This document shows positions 23,440 through 31,798 of a stretch of DNA of 45,662 nt, one piece after another. The position numbers and the translations under genes are program-made. The first letter of the stretch is position 1. The number at the start of each line of letters is the position of its first letter. Source of the stretch: an uncultured Bdellovibrionales bacterium (GTDB lineage Bacteria > Bdellovibrionota > Bdellovibrionia > Bdellovibrionales > JAMPXM01); NCBI GenBank assembly GCA_937927435.1, contig CALBDW010000104.1, forward strand, positions 1 to 45,662. Reading direction: 5' to 3'. The notes under the pieces are model-generated. The model worked only from the letters and a program-made list of their open reading frames with translations. It was not told the DNA's origin and did not search any database.

Positions 23440-24771
23440 ATGGCTCCACGAAAATCTCTCTTTAGAAAACTCTATAAGCTGCACGTCTATCTGGGAGTCT
23501 TCGTCGCCATCCATTTTACTCTCTTTGCGTTAAGCGGCTTGCCTTTGCTCTTTAAGGAAGATTTCATCAGTCAGGAGCAAGGTGCGGCGGCTCCCACCGA
23601 GAAGCGGGAGATTGTCGAGGCCTACGCCTCCATTTACGACCAGCTCCGCAAAGATTATCCCAATGACCGCGTGCTGGCGCTCTTTCCTGAAGATACGAAC
23701 GCGAACATTGTGAACGCGCGACTCGGAGTTGATGGCACGACGAAATTGCGCGGAGCAAGACGTCTCTCGTTCAATCTGGCTCAAAGCTCAGGGCTCGCGA
23801 AAGAGAACTCTTCTGGGTCGCGTGTTCTCGAGAAGGTTTTCGATTGGTTACTCGTTTTTCACCGCGAACTGTTTTTGGGCTCAAGTGGGAAGATATACAT
23901 CGGCTTCGTCGGTCTTGCATACGTCTTCATGCTCATTTCGGGTTTCATCATTTACGGCAACTTCATGAAAGGCCGTTCGTTCGGTGAAATCCGTTCCGAA
24001 AAAATCTTACGGCTGTCCGATTTACACAAGTTCGTCGGAATGGTGTCTTTCGGTTGGGGGTTGATCGTCGGGCTCAGTGGCGTCTTTTTGGCGTTCAACG
24101 GAGTTCTGATTAAGCTTTTCTTATACGGAAGCTTGACTCATCTGGCGCAAGCTTACGGCGCGCAGGCGACGGGTGGAGACGCCGATGCGCCGTTTGAGAA
24201 AATCGTGGAGTCAGCGTTAAGCGCCAAGGGGGATGCCGTTATCTCTTACATTTCGTTTCCGGACACCGAGTTCGGAGTGAATGGGCATTACCTGTTTCTA
24301 ATTAACGGTACCGACCGGTTTTCCGAACGCATCAGCGACCTCGTCGTGGTCGACGCGAAAACGGCGGCGCTGAGAGAAGTCGTCCAGTTGCCGATTTACT
24401 TAAAGCTCCTTCTGCTCTCGGAGCCGCTTCATTTCGGCGATTACGGAGGTCTTTTCCTGAAGGTCGTCTGGGCCGTTTTCACCCTCTGCTCGCTTGCGGT
24501 GGTACTTCTGGGACTTGCGTCGTTCTACCTTAAACGTAGCCAAAGACGTGAGGGCGACAGGGTTCGCAAACGCGATGCTCGTCTGCTGAAGAATTGGAGA
24601 TTGCCGGTCACGGCACGGGGCTATGGTGTGCCGGTCGCGTTGGGAGTTGTCACGCTGGTGGGGATCATCGCCGCGCTTTTCGCGGAAGGCGCTTTGACGA
24701 AAGCGGCTCTGGGACTCCTTCTTATTCCGCTGGTGCCGCTTTTCTTGCTTCGGAGGAAGCGCGATGCCTGA
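23440..24771 (+). CDS. PepSY-associated TM protein (PiuB-like, siderophore iron utilization)
   Basis: A 443-residue inner-membrane protein. It has the classic PepSY-TM opening RKLYKLHVYLGVFVAIHF with TM1, a periplasmic PepSY-like region, TM2 and TM3 (SGKIYIGFVGLAYVFMLIS, then LHKFVGMVSFGWGLIVGLSG) and TM4-5 near the C-terminus. His residues in the membrane helices (KLHVYLG, FHREL, DLHKF) could bind haem, as proposed for PepSY-TM siderophore-iron reductases. It is the first gene of the aerobactin operon. It overlaps the next gene by 8 bases. Reductive release of iron from the ferric siderophore is the likely role, from family context rather than proof. Confidence 0.8.
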   Translation: MAPRKSLFRKLYKLHVYLGVFVAIHFTLFALSGLPLLFKEDFISQEQGAAAPTEKREIVEAYASIYDQLRKDYPNDRVLALFPEDTNANIVNARLGVDGTTKLRGARRLSFNLAQSSGLAKENSSGSRVLEKVFDWLLVFHRELFLGSSGKIYIGFVGLAYVFMLISGFIIYGNFMKGRSFGEIRSEKILRLSDLHKFVGMVSFGWGLIVGLSGVFLAFNGVLIKLFLYGSLTHLAQAYGAQATGGDADAPFEKIVESALSAKGDAVISYISFPDTEFGVNGHYLFLINGTDRFSERISDLVVVDAKTAALREVVQLPIYLKLLLLSEPLHFGDYGGLFLKVVWAVFTLCSLAVVLLGLASFYLKRSQRREGDRVRKRDARLLKNWRLPVTARGYGVPVALGVVTLVGIIAALFAEGALTKAALGLLLIPLVPLFLLRRKRDA

Positions 24772-25987
24772 AAGTCGCAGTGGCCTTCAGTGGAAAGTAC
24801 TCGTTTCTTTGAGCGCGTTCGTTTTTAGTGCCGCGCAAGTGATCTGGATCGCGCTTTTCCCGTTTTTGGCGGAAAAGCTGGAGCTGAGCCTGTCAACAGT
24901 CATCGCGTCTTTCGGCTGGGGGTCTTTTCTTTTCGTTTTTGGCAGCCCTTATTGGGCCGCCAAGAGCGATGTTCACGGGTGTGACAAGATTTTGTCGTTA
25001 GGCATTGCCGCTCTTCTGATCTCGTTCGCCTTGCTCGTATTCCTGGTTGCCTCGCCGTTCGATTCGGCCGCGAAGAATTTCGCGTTTCTCCTGCTGAGTC
25101 GTACGATCTATGGACTCATCGCTTCAGCGATCGTGCCGGTCGCGCAGGCGATTCAAGCAGATATGGAGGACCGTGACTCGGTGGCGAAGGCCATGGCGAC
25201 CCATTCCATCAGCCTCGGGCTCGGTCGGGTGGCGGGACTTACGCTCCTTGTTTTCTCGTTGGATGAGCGATTCGTTGAGAATCTTCTTTTTATCGTCTTG
25301 GCGGTCTTGGGGGGGACGTTCTTATTGAGTGTCAATCTCGGCCGGAAGTTGCCGTCGCGGCCGACGGCGGCTGGCGAGAAAGCGGTGCTCTTGCGCTCCT
25401 GGACGGCCGAACTTGGAGACATCAAATACGTTGTTTTGATCGCATTTCTTTTTGCGGCGTTCGTTGAGGCCGTTAACTCGTCTCTTGCCGGGCGGTTGCA
25501 GTCGCTTTTCCAAATCGACGGTTTGGCTGCCGCGCAATGGAGCGCGAAAATGCTAATGGCGGCGAGTGTCGGCATCGTTCTTGTGCAGTTCCTCTACCGT
25601 TTGTTAGCGCGCAGAGAAAAGCGGAGCCTTCCGGTGGCGCTTGTTGTCGGGGTTGCAGCGCTCTTCTTTGGCTCCGTTTTCTTCGCGACGGCAGGGGCTG
25701 CTTCGCAATTTTATGTCGCGATCGCGCTTTTTGTGGTCGGAATCGGTTTAATTCCTCCCGTTTATCTTTCACTGCTTCGAGCGAATTCGGGTCACAGCCG
25801 TGGCGGTCGCCGTGCCGGGATCGTGGGCTCCGCTCAAACGTTGGGCTACGCGTTCGGAACTGGGCTTTCCGCCGTCACCTTTCGGTCCGGAACGTTAGAT
25901 GCGGGACACGTCCTCTGTTTGATCGTTCTTGGTTTGGCGGCGGCTTGCGTGCTGCAGAAACGGGAAAAGAAGGCGGCTTCGGTATGA
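24764..25987 (+). CDS. MFS transporter, likely aerobactin exporter (ShiF/IucE-like)
   Basis: A 407-residue membrane protein with about 12 predicted helices. The loop 2-3 motif is present in altered form (GSPYWAAKSDVHG). GGAGG lies 7 bases upstream of the ATG inside the preceding gene. It sits directly before iucA, the same place where shiF sits in enterobacterial aerobactin loci, and its stop overlaps the iucA start as ATGA. It probably exports the finished siderophore across the inner membrane. I recognise the MFS family with confidence; export of aerobactin is inferred from position. Confidence 0.8.
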   Translation: MPESRSGLQWKVLVSLSAFVFSAAQVIWIALFPFLAEKLELSLSTVIASFGWGSFLFVFGSPYWAAKSDVHGCDKILSLGIAALLISFALLVFLVASPFDSAAKNFAFLLLSRTIYGLIASAIVPVAQAIQADMEDRDSVAKAMATHSISLGLGRVAGLTLLVFSLDERFVENLLFIVLAVLGGTFLLSVNLGRKLPSRPTAAGEKAVLLRSWTAELGDIKYVVLIAFLFAAFVEAVNSSLAGRLQSLFQIDGLAAAQWSAKMLMAASVGIVLVQFLYRLLARREKRSLPVALVVGVAALFFGSVFFATAGAASQFYVAIALFVVGIGLIPPVYLSLLRANSGHSRGGRRAGIVGSAQTLGYAFGTGLSAVTFRSGTLDAGHVLCLIVLGLAAACVLQKREKKAASV

Positions 25988-27765
25988 AAGAAAGCGAGTT
26001 TGTCGAAAAAGCGGCTCTTCGACACGCGAGCACGTGTTTTTTCAATTCTCTTTTTCGGGAATGGCACGGGTACAAAATCGAATCCGGATGCATTCGGGTG
26101 GCTTTGAAGGGTGATGAGACCCTCGTGATTCCGCTTGAAGAGGAATCGTTACTCGGTCGTCATCGCTACGAGGGGCGCTTCTTTATTCAAATGGGGCCGG
26201 AACTCACACCGGTTTCTTTTGAAGAGGCTGTTGACCGCCTTTGCTCGCATCTTGCGGAGGTCATGGGGAGCGACCCTGAATCGGTCGCCAAGTTTAAATC
26301 CCGCGTATTCGACAGCCTTAAGAATGTTCGTGACTCGTTGGCTGCGCGAGGGGAAGCGGTCGAAAATTTGCTTGAAAACATTGATTTCAAGTCCGCGGAA
26401 CAGGGGTTGATTGTCGGTCACAACTTTCATCCGACTCCGAAGAGCCGAGACGGATTCAGCTCTGACGACCTACGCCGTTACGCGCCGGAGTTCGGTGGAG
26501 CGTTCCGGCTGTCGTGGTTTATGGCGGATCCGTCGGTTCTTTATGAAAGACGCGCGACCTCTTTTGGGGATCGGCAATGGACGCTGGAACTTGCGCTCCA
26601 GGATTTGAGCGAGCACGCGAAGCTTCGAGCGCTTTCCGAAAAAGGCTTTGTTCCGGTTCCCATGCATCCGTGGCAAATCGCCGTTCTCTTGGAGGATCAG
26701 GCCACCAAAGGCCTTGAGGAGGATGGACGGCTCATTTTCATCGGTGAGTCCCGCTCGCACTGGCACCCGACCTCGTCGTTGCGCTCGATCTATAACGCCG
26801 AAGCTCCTTATATGCTGAAGTACTCGATGTCGGTGCGTTTGACGAATTCAGTCCGACACCTCTTGGTGCGTGAAGTAGAACGTGGACTGCAGCTACAGGA
26901 TGTCCTGGCGACGGAAAAGGGCCGCGAGTTCTTAAGCAAATATCCGGCTTTCCGGGTGATCACTGAGCCGGCCTTCCTCGCTTTGAAGGACCGTTCCGGC
27001 CAACCGATGTCGAATACCGTCATCGTTTGCCGTCACAATCCCTTCCGCGGAGAAGAAGCGAGTGGCAAAGCGGTTCTTGCGACGCTCGCGCAAGACGCGC
27101 TCTTGGGCGACGAGAACTTGATCCAAAAACTGGTCCGCATTTCGGCGCGAGGGGACTCTCTTCGGGAGAGCGCGAAGCGGTGGTTTGCGGCTTATCTCGA
27201 CGTCGCCGTACGGCCCTTGGTGATGGCGCAAGCCGATTACGGCATCATGATGGGGGCACATCAACAGAATGTGATTCTGGAACTCCGAAACGGATTGCCC
27301 GTCGGTTCGTATTTCCGGGACTGCCAGGGGACCGGCTACAGTGAGCTCGGGTATGAGCTCTTCGCTGAAGAGGTTCCCCTCATCTATCGCGAAAACGGGA
27401 ACGTATTGCCTGAGACGATGGGGAACTTTCTGTTCACATATTATTTGATTTTGAATTCGACCTTTAACGTCATTTCGGCGATCGCGGGCGGCGGGCGGAT
27501 TTCGGAATACGAACTTCTCGGCGATTTACGCGAGTTCCTCGCGCGTTTACGGGCGGAAGGACCGCGCGATCCATCATGCCTCGATTACGTCCTCGAATCC
27601 GATACGTTGATGCATAAGGGGAACTTCCTGTGTTCGTTCCGGAACATCAACGAGAACACGAGTGAAAACCCGCTAGCGATTTATACGCCGATTCAGAACC
27701 CGTTAAAGTCGCCGTTTACGGCTCCTGATCGAAAATTGGAGGCGGTCTATGCTGAAGCCTATTGA
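25984..27765 (+). CDS. iucA: Aerobactin synthase subunit IucA (NIS synthetase)
   Basis: A 593-residue IucA/IucC-family enzyme (E. coli IucA is about 574). The ATG at 25984 overlaps the MFS stop; the frame is open further upstream but only inside the MFS gene. IucA-specific stretches include LIVGHNFHPTPKSRDGF, MHPWQ, HPTSSLRSIY, YSMSVRLTNSVRHL, AHQQNV, GLPVGSYFRDCQGTGYS and CLDYVLESDTLMHKGNF. IucA uses ATP to adenylate a prochiral carboxylate of citrate and joins the first N6-acetyl-N6-hydroxylysine to it in the cytoplasm. The GHP of the ATP motif reads GHN, as the E. coli protein also deviates (GHA, from memory). Confidence 0.95.
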   Translation: MKESEFVEKAALRHASTCFFNSLFREWHGYKIESGCIRVALKGDETLVIPLEEESLLGRHRYEGRFFIQMGPELTPVSFEEAVDRLCSHLAEVMGSDPESVAKFKSRVFDSLKNVRDSLAARGEAVENLLENIDFKSAEQGLIVGHNFHPTPKSRDGFSSDDLRRYAPEFGGAFRLSWFMADPSVLYERRATSFGDRQWTLELALQDLSEHAKLRALSEKGFVPVPMHPWQIAVLLEDQATKGLEEDGRLIFIGESRSHWHPTSSLRSIYNAEAPYMLKYSMSVRLTNSVRHLLVREVERGLQLQDVLATEKGREFLSKYPAFRVITEPAFLALKDRSGQPMSNTVIVCRHNPFRGEEASGKAVLATLAQDALLGDENLIQKLVRISARGDSLRESAKRWFAAYLDVAVRPLVMAQADYGIMMGAHQQNVILELRNGLPVGSYFRDCQGTGYSELGYELFAEEVPLIYRENGNVLPETMGNFLFTYYLILNSTFNVISAIAGGGRISEYELLGDLREFLARLRAEGPRDPSCLDYVLESDTLMHKGNFLCSFRNINENTSENPLAIYTPIQNPLKSPFTAPDRKLEAVYAEAY

Positions 27766-28759
27766 ACCTGTGACCTATCATCCGCTCAACTTGGAGGCTC
27801 CGTTGACCGTGCGGTTCGATGGGCGGCTTATCATCGGTGAGTCAAACGGAGCTGAAGTCCTTAGGGGATCGGTTGAGAACATCGGGCCCGAGGTGAAGCT
27901 GCACCTGAGCGGCTCGCTGATGAAAGCGGCGCCCACGCTCGTCGAACACGTTTTGAGCCATTTTACAAAAATTCAGCAGATGGTCGTGACCGGCGCGGAA
28001 GCGACGTCGCTAGGTGAAAGCTCTTCGCTTAAGCGCTTTATCCAGGAGAGCGGAGAGATTCGTCTCTCTCGGGAAGAGTTCTACCAGCTGCCTGATGCGT
28101 GGATGCGGCCGCGTCCGCCGCGTGGGGAAAGCGAAGAGTGGACGGAAACGAACGGTGTACGGCATCCGGTTCGCCCGACAATGGAACCCGGCGTGTTTTA
28201 CCGCAGGTATGTGCCGTCGATTCAGAAGACGATTTCCTTCCGGACGATCGATATCGAGCGCGACCTGGAGAGATTCCATAACTGGCACAATCAGCCGCGC
28301 ATCTCTCATATTTGGGAGCTCAACAAGTCTATGGACGAACTGCGGGTCTATCTTGAGAACGGCCAAAAAGATCCGCATCAGTTCCCGGCGATTCTCGAAT
28401 ACGACGGTGAGCCAGCGGGGTACTTTGAATTTTACTGGGCTTCGGAAGACCGAATCGCACCGTATTATGACCATGCGCCGTACGACCGAGGCTTTCACTT
28501 CTTAGTCGGCGAGAAGAAATTTCTCGGACGCGCGAACACGAAAGCGATGTTCCACTCGGTGACTCACTATCTGTTCCTCGACGACGAGCGCACGATGCGG
28601 ATTGTGGCTGAGCCGCGCGCCGATAATAAAGCTGTTCTTGCGTATGTCACTCTAGTGCCTGGCTGGCGTTTCGTGAAGGAATTCGATTTTCCGCATAAGC
28701 GGGCGGCACTTTTGTCGGCGGGTCGCAAAGAGTACTTCCGTAACGGGGTCGAGTCGTGA
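27749..28759 (+). CDS. iucB: N6-hydroxylysine acetyltransferase IucB
   Basis: A 336-residue GNAT-type protein (E. coli IucB about 315). GGAGG is 6 bases before the ATG, and the gene starts 17 bases inside iucA. The C-terminal catalytic half has FHNWHNQPRISHIWE and GEPAGYFEFYWASEDRIAPY, then GFHFLVGEKKFLGRA and MRIVAEPRADNKAVLAY, the conserved RhbD/AlcB/IucB pattern. It would transfer acetyl from acetyl-CoA to N6-hydroxylysine, giving the hydroxamate arm of aerobactin. Succinyl or longer acyl donors used by relatives cannot be excluded by eye. Confidence 0.92.
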   Translation: MLKPIEPVTYHPLNLEAPLTVRFDGRLIIGESNGAEVLRGSVENIGPEVKLHLSGSLMKAAPTLVEHVLSHFTKIQQMVVTGAEATSLGESSSLKRFIQESGEIRLSREEFYQLPDAWMRPRPPRGESEEWTETNGVRHPVRPTMEPGVFYRRYVPSIQKTISFRTIDIERDLERFHNWHNQPRISHIWELNKSMDELRVYLENGQKDPHQFPAILEYDGEPAGYFEFYWASEDRIAPYYDHAPYDRGFHFLVGEKKFLGRANTKAMFHSVTHYLFLDDERTMRIVAEPRADNKAVLAYVTLVPGWRFVKEFDFPHKRAALLSAGRKEYFRNGVES

Positions 28760-30522
28760 GCGCGCACGAGCTCTGGATAACCGTCAACCGAAACCTCGTT
28801 GCGAAGGCGCTCGGGGAACTCGCCTACGAGCAAGTGCTTAAGCCGACGCTTGAGGAAAATGGAGCTGGAGACGGCGCGCTCTACCGGCTCGACCTGCAGT
28901 CGGGAGTGAGTTACCGCTTCTGTGCGTGGCGGAGTGTGTGGGAGCACTTACTTGTTCGGCCCGATTCGGTCGAGCGCATCGAAGGCGGCCGGGGCGAGAA
29001 AGTCCGGAGCGCCGGCCAATTCTTCGTGGATGCGCGGGCGGATCTCGAAATGGACGAGATCGTTCTCGGCAATTTCCTCGAGGAGATGCACGCGACGCTC
29101 TATTCGGACATGCGTTTGCTCGAGAGTACCAAAGACTTGAGTGTCGAGGAACTCGTTGAGTGGGACGGCAATCGTTTGCAGTCCGTTTTGAATGGGCATC
29201 CGAAGATTCTTCTCAATAAAGGCCGCATGGGATGGAGCGCTGACGATTTGCTGCGCTATGCGCCCGAAAGCCAGGAAAATTTCCAACTTTTTTGGGCGGC
29301 ACTCGACGCGTCCAGAACGAAAATCGGCGCGGGCGAAGGCGTGGAACTCCGAAAGCTTTATCTGGAGTCACTCAGCGAAGCGGATTTAAGCCGCTTCGAA
29401 AGCGAGATTTCGAAATACGGCCGTGACCCCCACGATTACGTCTTCATTCCTGTTCACCCTTGGCAGTGGGATCGTTACATCGCCGTGCAATTCGCCGGTG
29501 AAATCGCGACAAGCGAGATCATACCGTTAGGAGTGGCGGGGGATTTTTACAGCCCCCAAATTTCATTGCGGACCCTATCGAACATCAGCCGTCCTGAGAA
29601 AGCCGACATCAAACTCCCCCTCACGATCTTGAATACGTCGGCGATCCGGGGGATTCCGAGCCGTTATATCGGAAGCGCTCCTTCCGTATCGGAAGCGATC
29701 GCCCGGATTTGTAAGACAGACCCGGTACTGAAAGCGGCGGGGACCGACGTTCTCAAAGAGAAAGCGGGATTTGCTTTTGAGCATCCAATTTTTTCCCAGG
29801 TGAAAGGTGCGCCGTACAGGTATCACGAGTTCCTCGGGGCGATTTGGCGCGAAAGCGTCGTCTCGAAGCTTGCGGCTGGCGAAAAAGGCATCATGACGGG
29901 GAGCCTTTTTCATCAAGATTTCAATAAGCGGTCCTTGATCGGTGCCTACATTTGTAAGTCGGGACTGACGGCCGCTGAGTGGTTGCGCCGCTACTTCGAT
30001 GTGATCGTCATTCCCCTTTATCATTTACAGATCAAGTACGGTTTAGGATTGGTCGCGCATGGACAAAACGTCATGCTTCGGCTTAAGAACTATGTGCCGG
30101 CAGGGATGTGGCTTAAAGATTTCCACGGCGATCTCCGGTTATCCTCGACGGAAACCGAACTGCAGAAGAAGTTTCTCTCTTCGGTTTGCGAGCATCTGGA
30201 CAGGTTGCCGCCACATTACCTGATTCACGATTTGTTAACCGGGCACTTTTTAACGGTTTTGAGATTCATCTCGGAAACGCTTCAGGAGTGCGATGGGTTT
30301 CCGGAACGGGAGTTCTATCGGATTCTCGCCGAGAGAGTTCGCGACTATCACGAGCTTCATGGCGGTCCGGTTGAGGAATCAGTGAGTCTCTTAAACGAGA
30401 AGGTGCACCGGGTTCTTCTGAACAAAGTGCGCTTCCGGATCGGTTACGCGGATTCGGCGGAACGCCCGCTTCCGATGTTGGGCGAGGATTTGAAGAATCC
30501 GCTTTGGGGAGAGTTGCAATGA
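28756..30522 (+). CDS. iucC: Aerobactin synthase IucC (NIS synthetase)
   Basis: A 588-residue enzyme (E. coli IucC about 580) starting with GTG in a GTGA overlap with iucB. Type-specific segments are LVAKALGELAYEQVLKP, GHPKILLNKGRMGW, VHPWQWDRYIAVQFA, SLRTLSNISRP, KLPLTILNTSAIRGIP, GAPYRYHEFLGAIWRE, AHGQN and LIHDLLTGHFLTVLRFIS. It activates the second terminal carboxylate of citrate and attaches the second hydroxamate, completing aerobactin. The pairing of an IucA-type and an IucC-type synthetase in this order is diagnostic of aerobactin-like, citrate bis-hydroxamate siderophores. Confidence 0.95.
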   Translation: MSAHELWITVNRNLVAKALGELAYEQVLKPTLEENGAGDGALYRLDLQSGVSYRFCAWRSVWEHLLVRPDSVERIEGGRGEKVRSAGQFFVDARADLEMDEIVLGNFLEEMHATLYSDMRLLESTKDLSVEELVEWDGNRLQSVLNGHPKILLNKGRMGWSADDLLRYAPESQENFQLFWAALDASRTKIGAGEGVELRKLYLESLSEADLSRFESEISKYGRDPHDYVFIPVHPWQWDRYIAVQFAGEIATSEIIPLGVAGDFYSPQISLRTLSNISRPEKADIKLPLTILNTSAIRGIPSRYIGSAPSVSEAIARICKTDPVLKAAGTDVLKEKAGFAFEHPIFSQVKGAPYRYHEFLGAIWRESVVSKLAAGEKGIMTGSLFHQDFNKRSLIGAYICKSGLTAAEWLRRYFDVIVIPLYHLQIKYGLGLVAHGQNVMLRLKNYVPAGMWLKDFHGDLRLSSTETELQKKFLSSVCEHLDRLPPHYLIHDLLTGHFLTVLRFISETLQECDGFPEREFYRILAERVRDYHELHGGPVEESVSLLNEKVHRVLLNKVRFRIGYADSAERPLPMLGEDLKNPLWGELQ

Positions 30523-31796
30523 GCGAGCCTTTCGATCTCATCGGCATAGGCGTCGGGCCGTTTAATCTGAGTCTCGCGGCTCTTCTTGAGAAAGTTCCGG
30601 GTGTGCGCGCCCGCTTTTTCGACCGGAAGCCCGCGTTCGATTGGCATCCGGAAATCATGTTCGCTGATTCCACGATGCAGACGACCTATCTGAAGGATTT
30701 GGTCACGCCCGTGGATCCGACGAATCCGTGCTCATTCCTGAATTACCTGGTCGAAAACCGTCTTTTTTACCGTTTCATTCACACGCAAAGAAGCTCGATC
30801 TCGCGGCGTGAGTTTGAACAATACTGTCAATGGGTAAGCGGAAAGCTTGCACACAAGTTGCAGTTTGATACGGACGTGCGCAGCGTCCGTTTTGCGGGCG
30901 ACGAGTTCGTGATTGAAACCTCGAACGGCGAATATCGGAGCACCAATCTTTGCGTCGCGACCGGCCTCGTTCCGCGCGTGCCCGAGTTCGCGAAGCCCTT
31001 TTTGGGGCCGAACTGCATTCACGCGAAATCGCCTGAACTTCTCAACATGAGTTTTGAAGGGAAGTCGGTGGTCATCGTGGGGGGAGGTCAGACGGGAATC
31101 GAAATCTTCCGGAACGCGCTCCATGGCAAATGGGGAGGCGCACGGGAGATCCAGGTTATTACGCGACGGAAAAACCTGGAGCCCCTGGACGAGACGGCCT
31201 TCACCAATGAGTACTTTACGCCCCAATATGTGAACGCTTTCTGGGGCTTGAAGCCGGAGAAGAAAGCCGAAATTGTGGCCGGTCAGAAGCTTGCAAGTGA
31301 CGGCAATACGCCGTCTTACCTTTTGGATCTTTACCGCGATCTTTACCGGATGAAATATGTCGAGATGGATCCGCGCAATATCAGGATCTTGGCTTGCCGT
31401 AAGCTGACGAGCCTCGAGCGTGACGGTGAAGGCTTCCGGTTGAAAATCGAAAACACGTTCCTTGACCGATTCGAGGAAATTAAAGCGGATATTGTCATCC
31501 TGAGCACAGGTTTCGAGACGGCTATCCCGCGGGCGCTCGAGCCCTTATTGCCGAGACTTCGCCTCGATTCCGAAGGACGGTTCGTCCTGAATAAGTCTTA
31601 CGCCGTTATGTGGGATGGCCCGGAAGCGAATCGCATTTACGCGATGAATTTCAGCCGACATAACCACGGGATCATCGATCCGCAGACGAGCCTTATGGCG
31701 TGGAGATCGGCGGTTATCATCAATGATCTCTTGCGAACAGAGGTCTATGCGACGGACGAGATTTATCCGAATTTCGTGAGCTACGGGGAAAACTGA
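30519..31796 (+). CDS. iucD: L-lysine N6-monooxygenase IucD
   Basis: A 425-residue flavoprotein (E. coli IucD 425-445) starting at the ATG of an ATGA overlap with iucC; GGAG is 7 bases upstream. The FAD motif GIGVGPFNLSLAALL is at residues 9-23, the substrate-region pattern TMQTTYLKDLVTPVDPTNP at about 52-70, the NADPH motif VVIVGGGQTGIEIF at about 184-197, and LDETAFTNEYFTPQYV follows, which closely mirrors IucD. It hydroxylates the lysine side-chain amine, the first step to aerobactin. Ornithine hydroxylases are relatives, but the full iuc context and the absence of a diamine-forming decarboxylase favour lysine. Confidence 0.93.
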   Translation: MSEPFDLIGIGVGPFNLSLAALLEKVPGVRARFFDRKPAFDWHPEIMFADSTMQTTYLKDLVTPVDPTNPCSFLNYLVENRLFYRFIHTQRSSISRREFEQYCQWVSGKLAHKLQFDTDVRSVRFAGDEFVIETSNGEYRSTNLCVATGLVPRVPEFAKPFLGPNCIHAKSPELLNMSFEGKSVVIVGGGQTGIEIFRNALHGKWGGAREIQVITRRKNLEPLDETAFTNEYFTPQYVNAFWGLKPEKKAEIVAGQKLASDGNTPSYLLDLYRDLYRMKYVEMDPRNIRILACRKLTSLERDGEGFRLKIENTFLDRFEEIKADIVILSTGFETAIPRALEPLLPRLRLDSEGRFVLNKSYAVMWDGPEANRIYAMNFSRHNHGIIDPQTSLMAWRSAVIINDLLRTEVYATDEIYPNFVSYGEN

Positions 31797-31798
31797 AA

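Noticed and set aside
23394..23514. Longer N-terminus for TonB (ATG at 23394 or beyond)
   Set aside because: It would put the start codon inside the Fur-like site and upstream of the predicted transcription start, and adds a polar stretch before the membrane helix that TonB proteins do not need.
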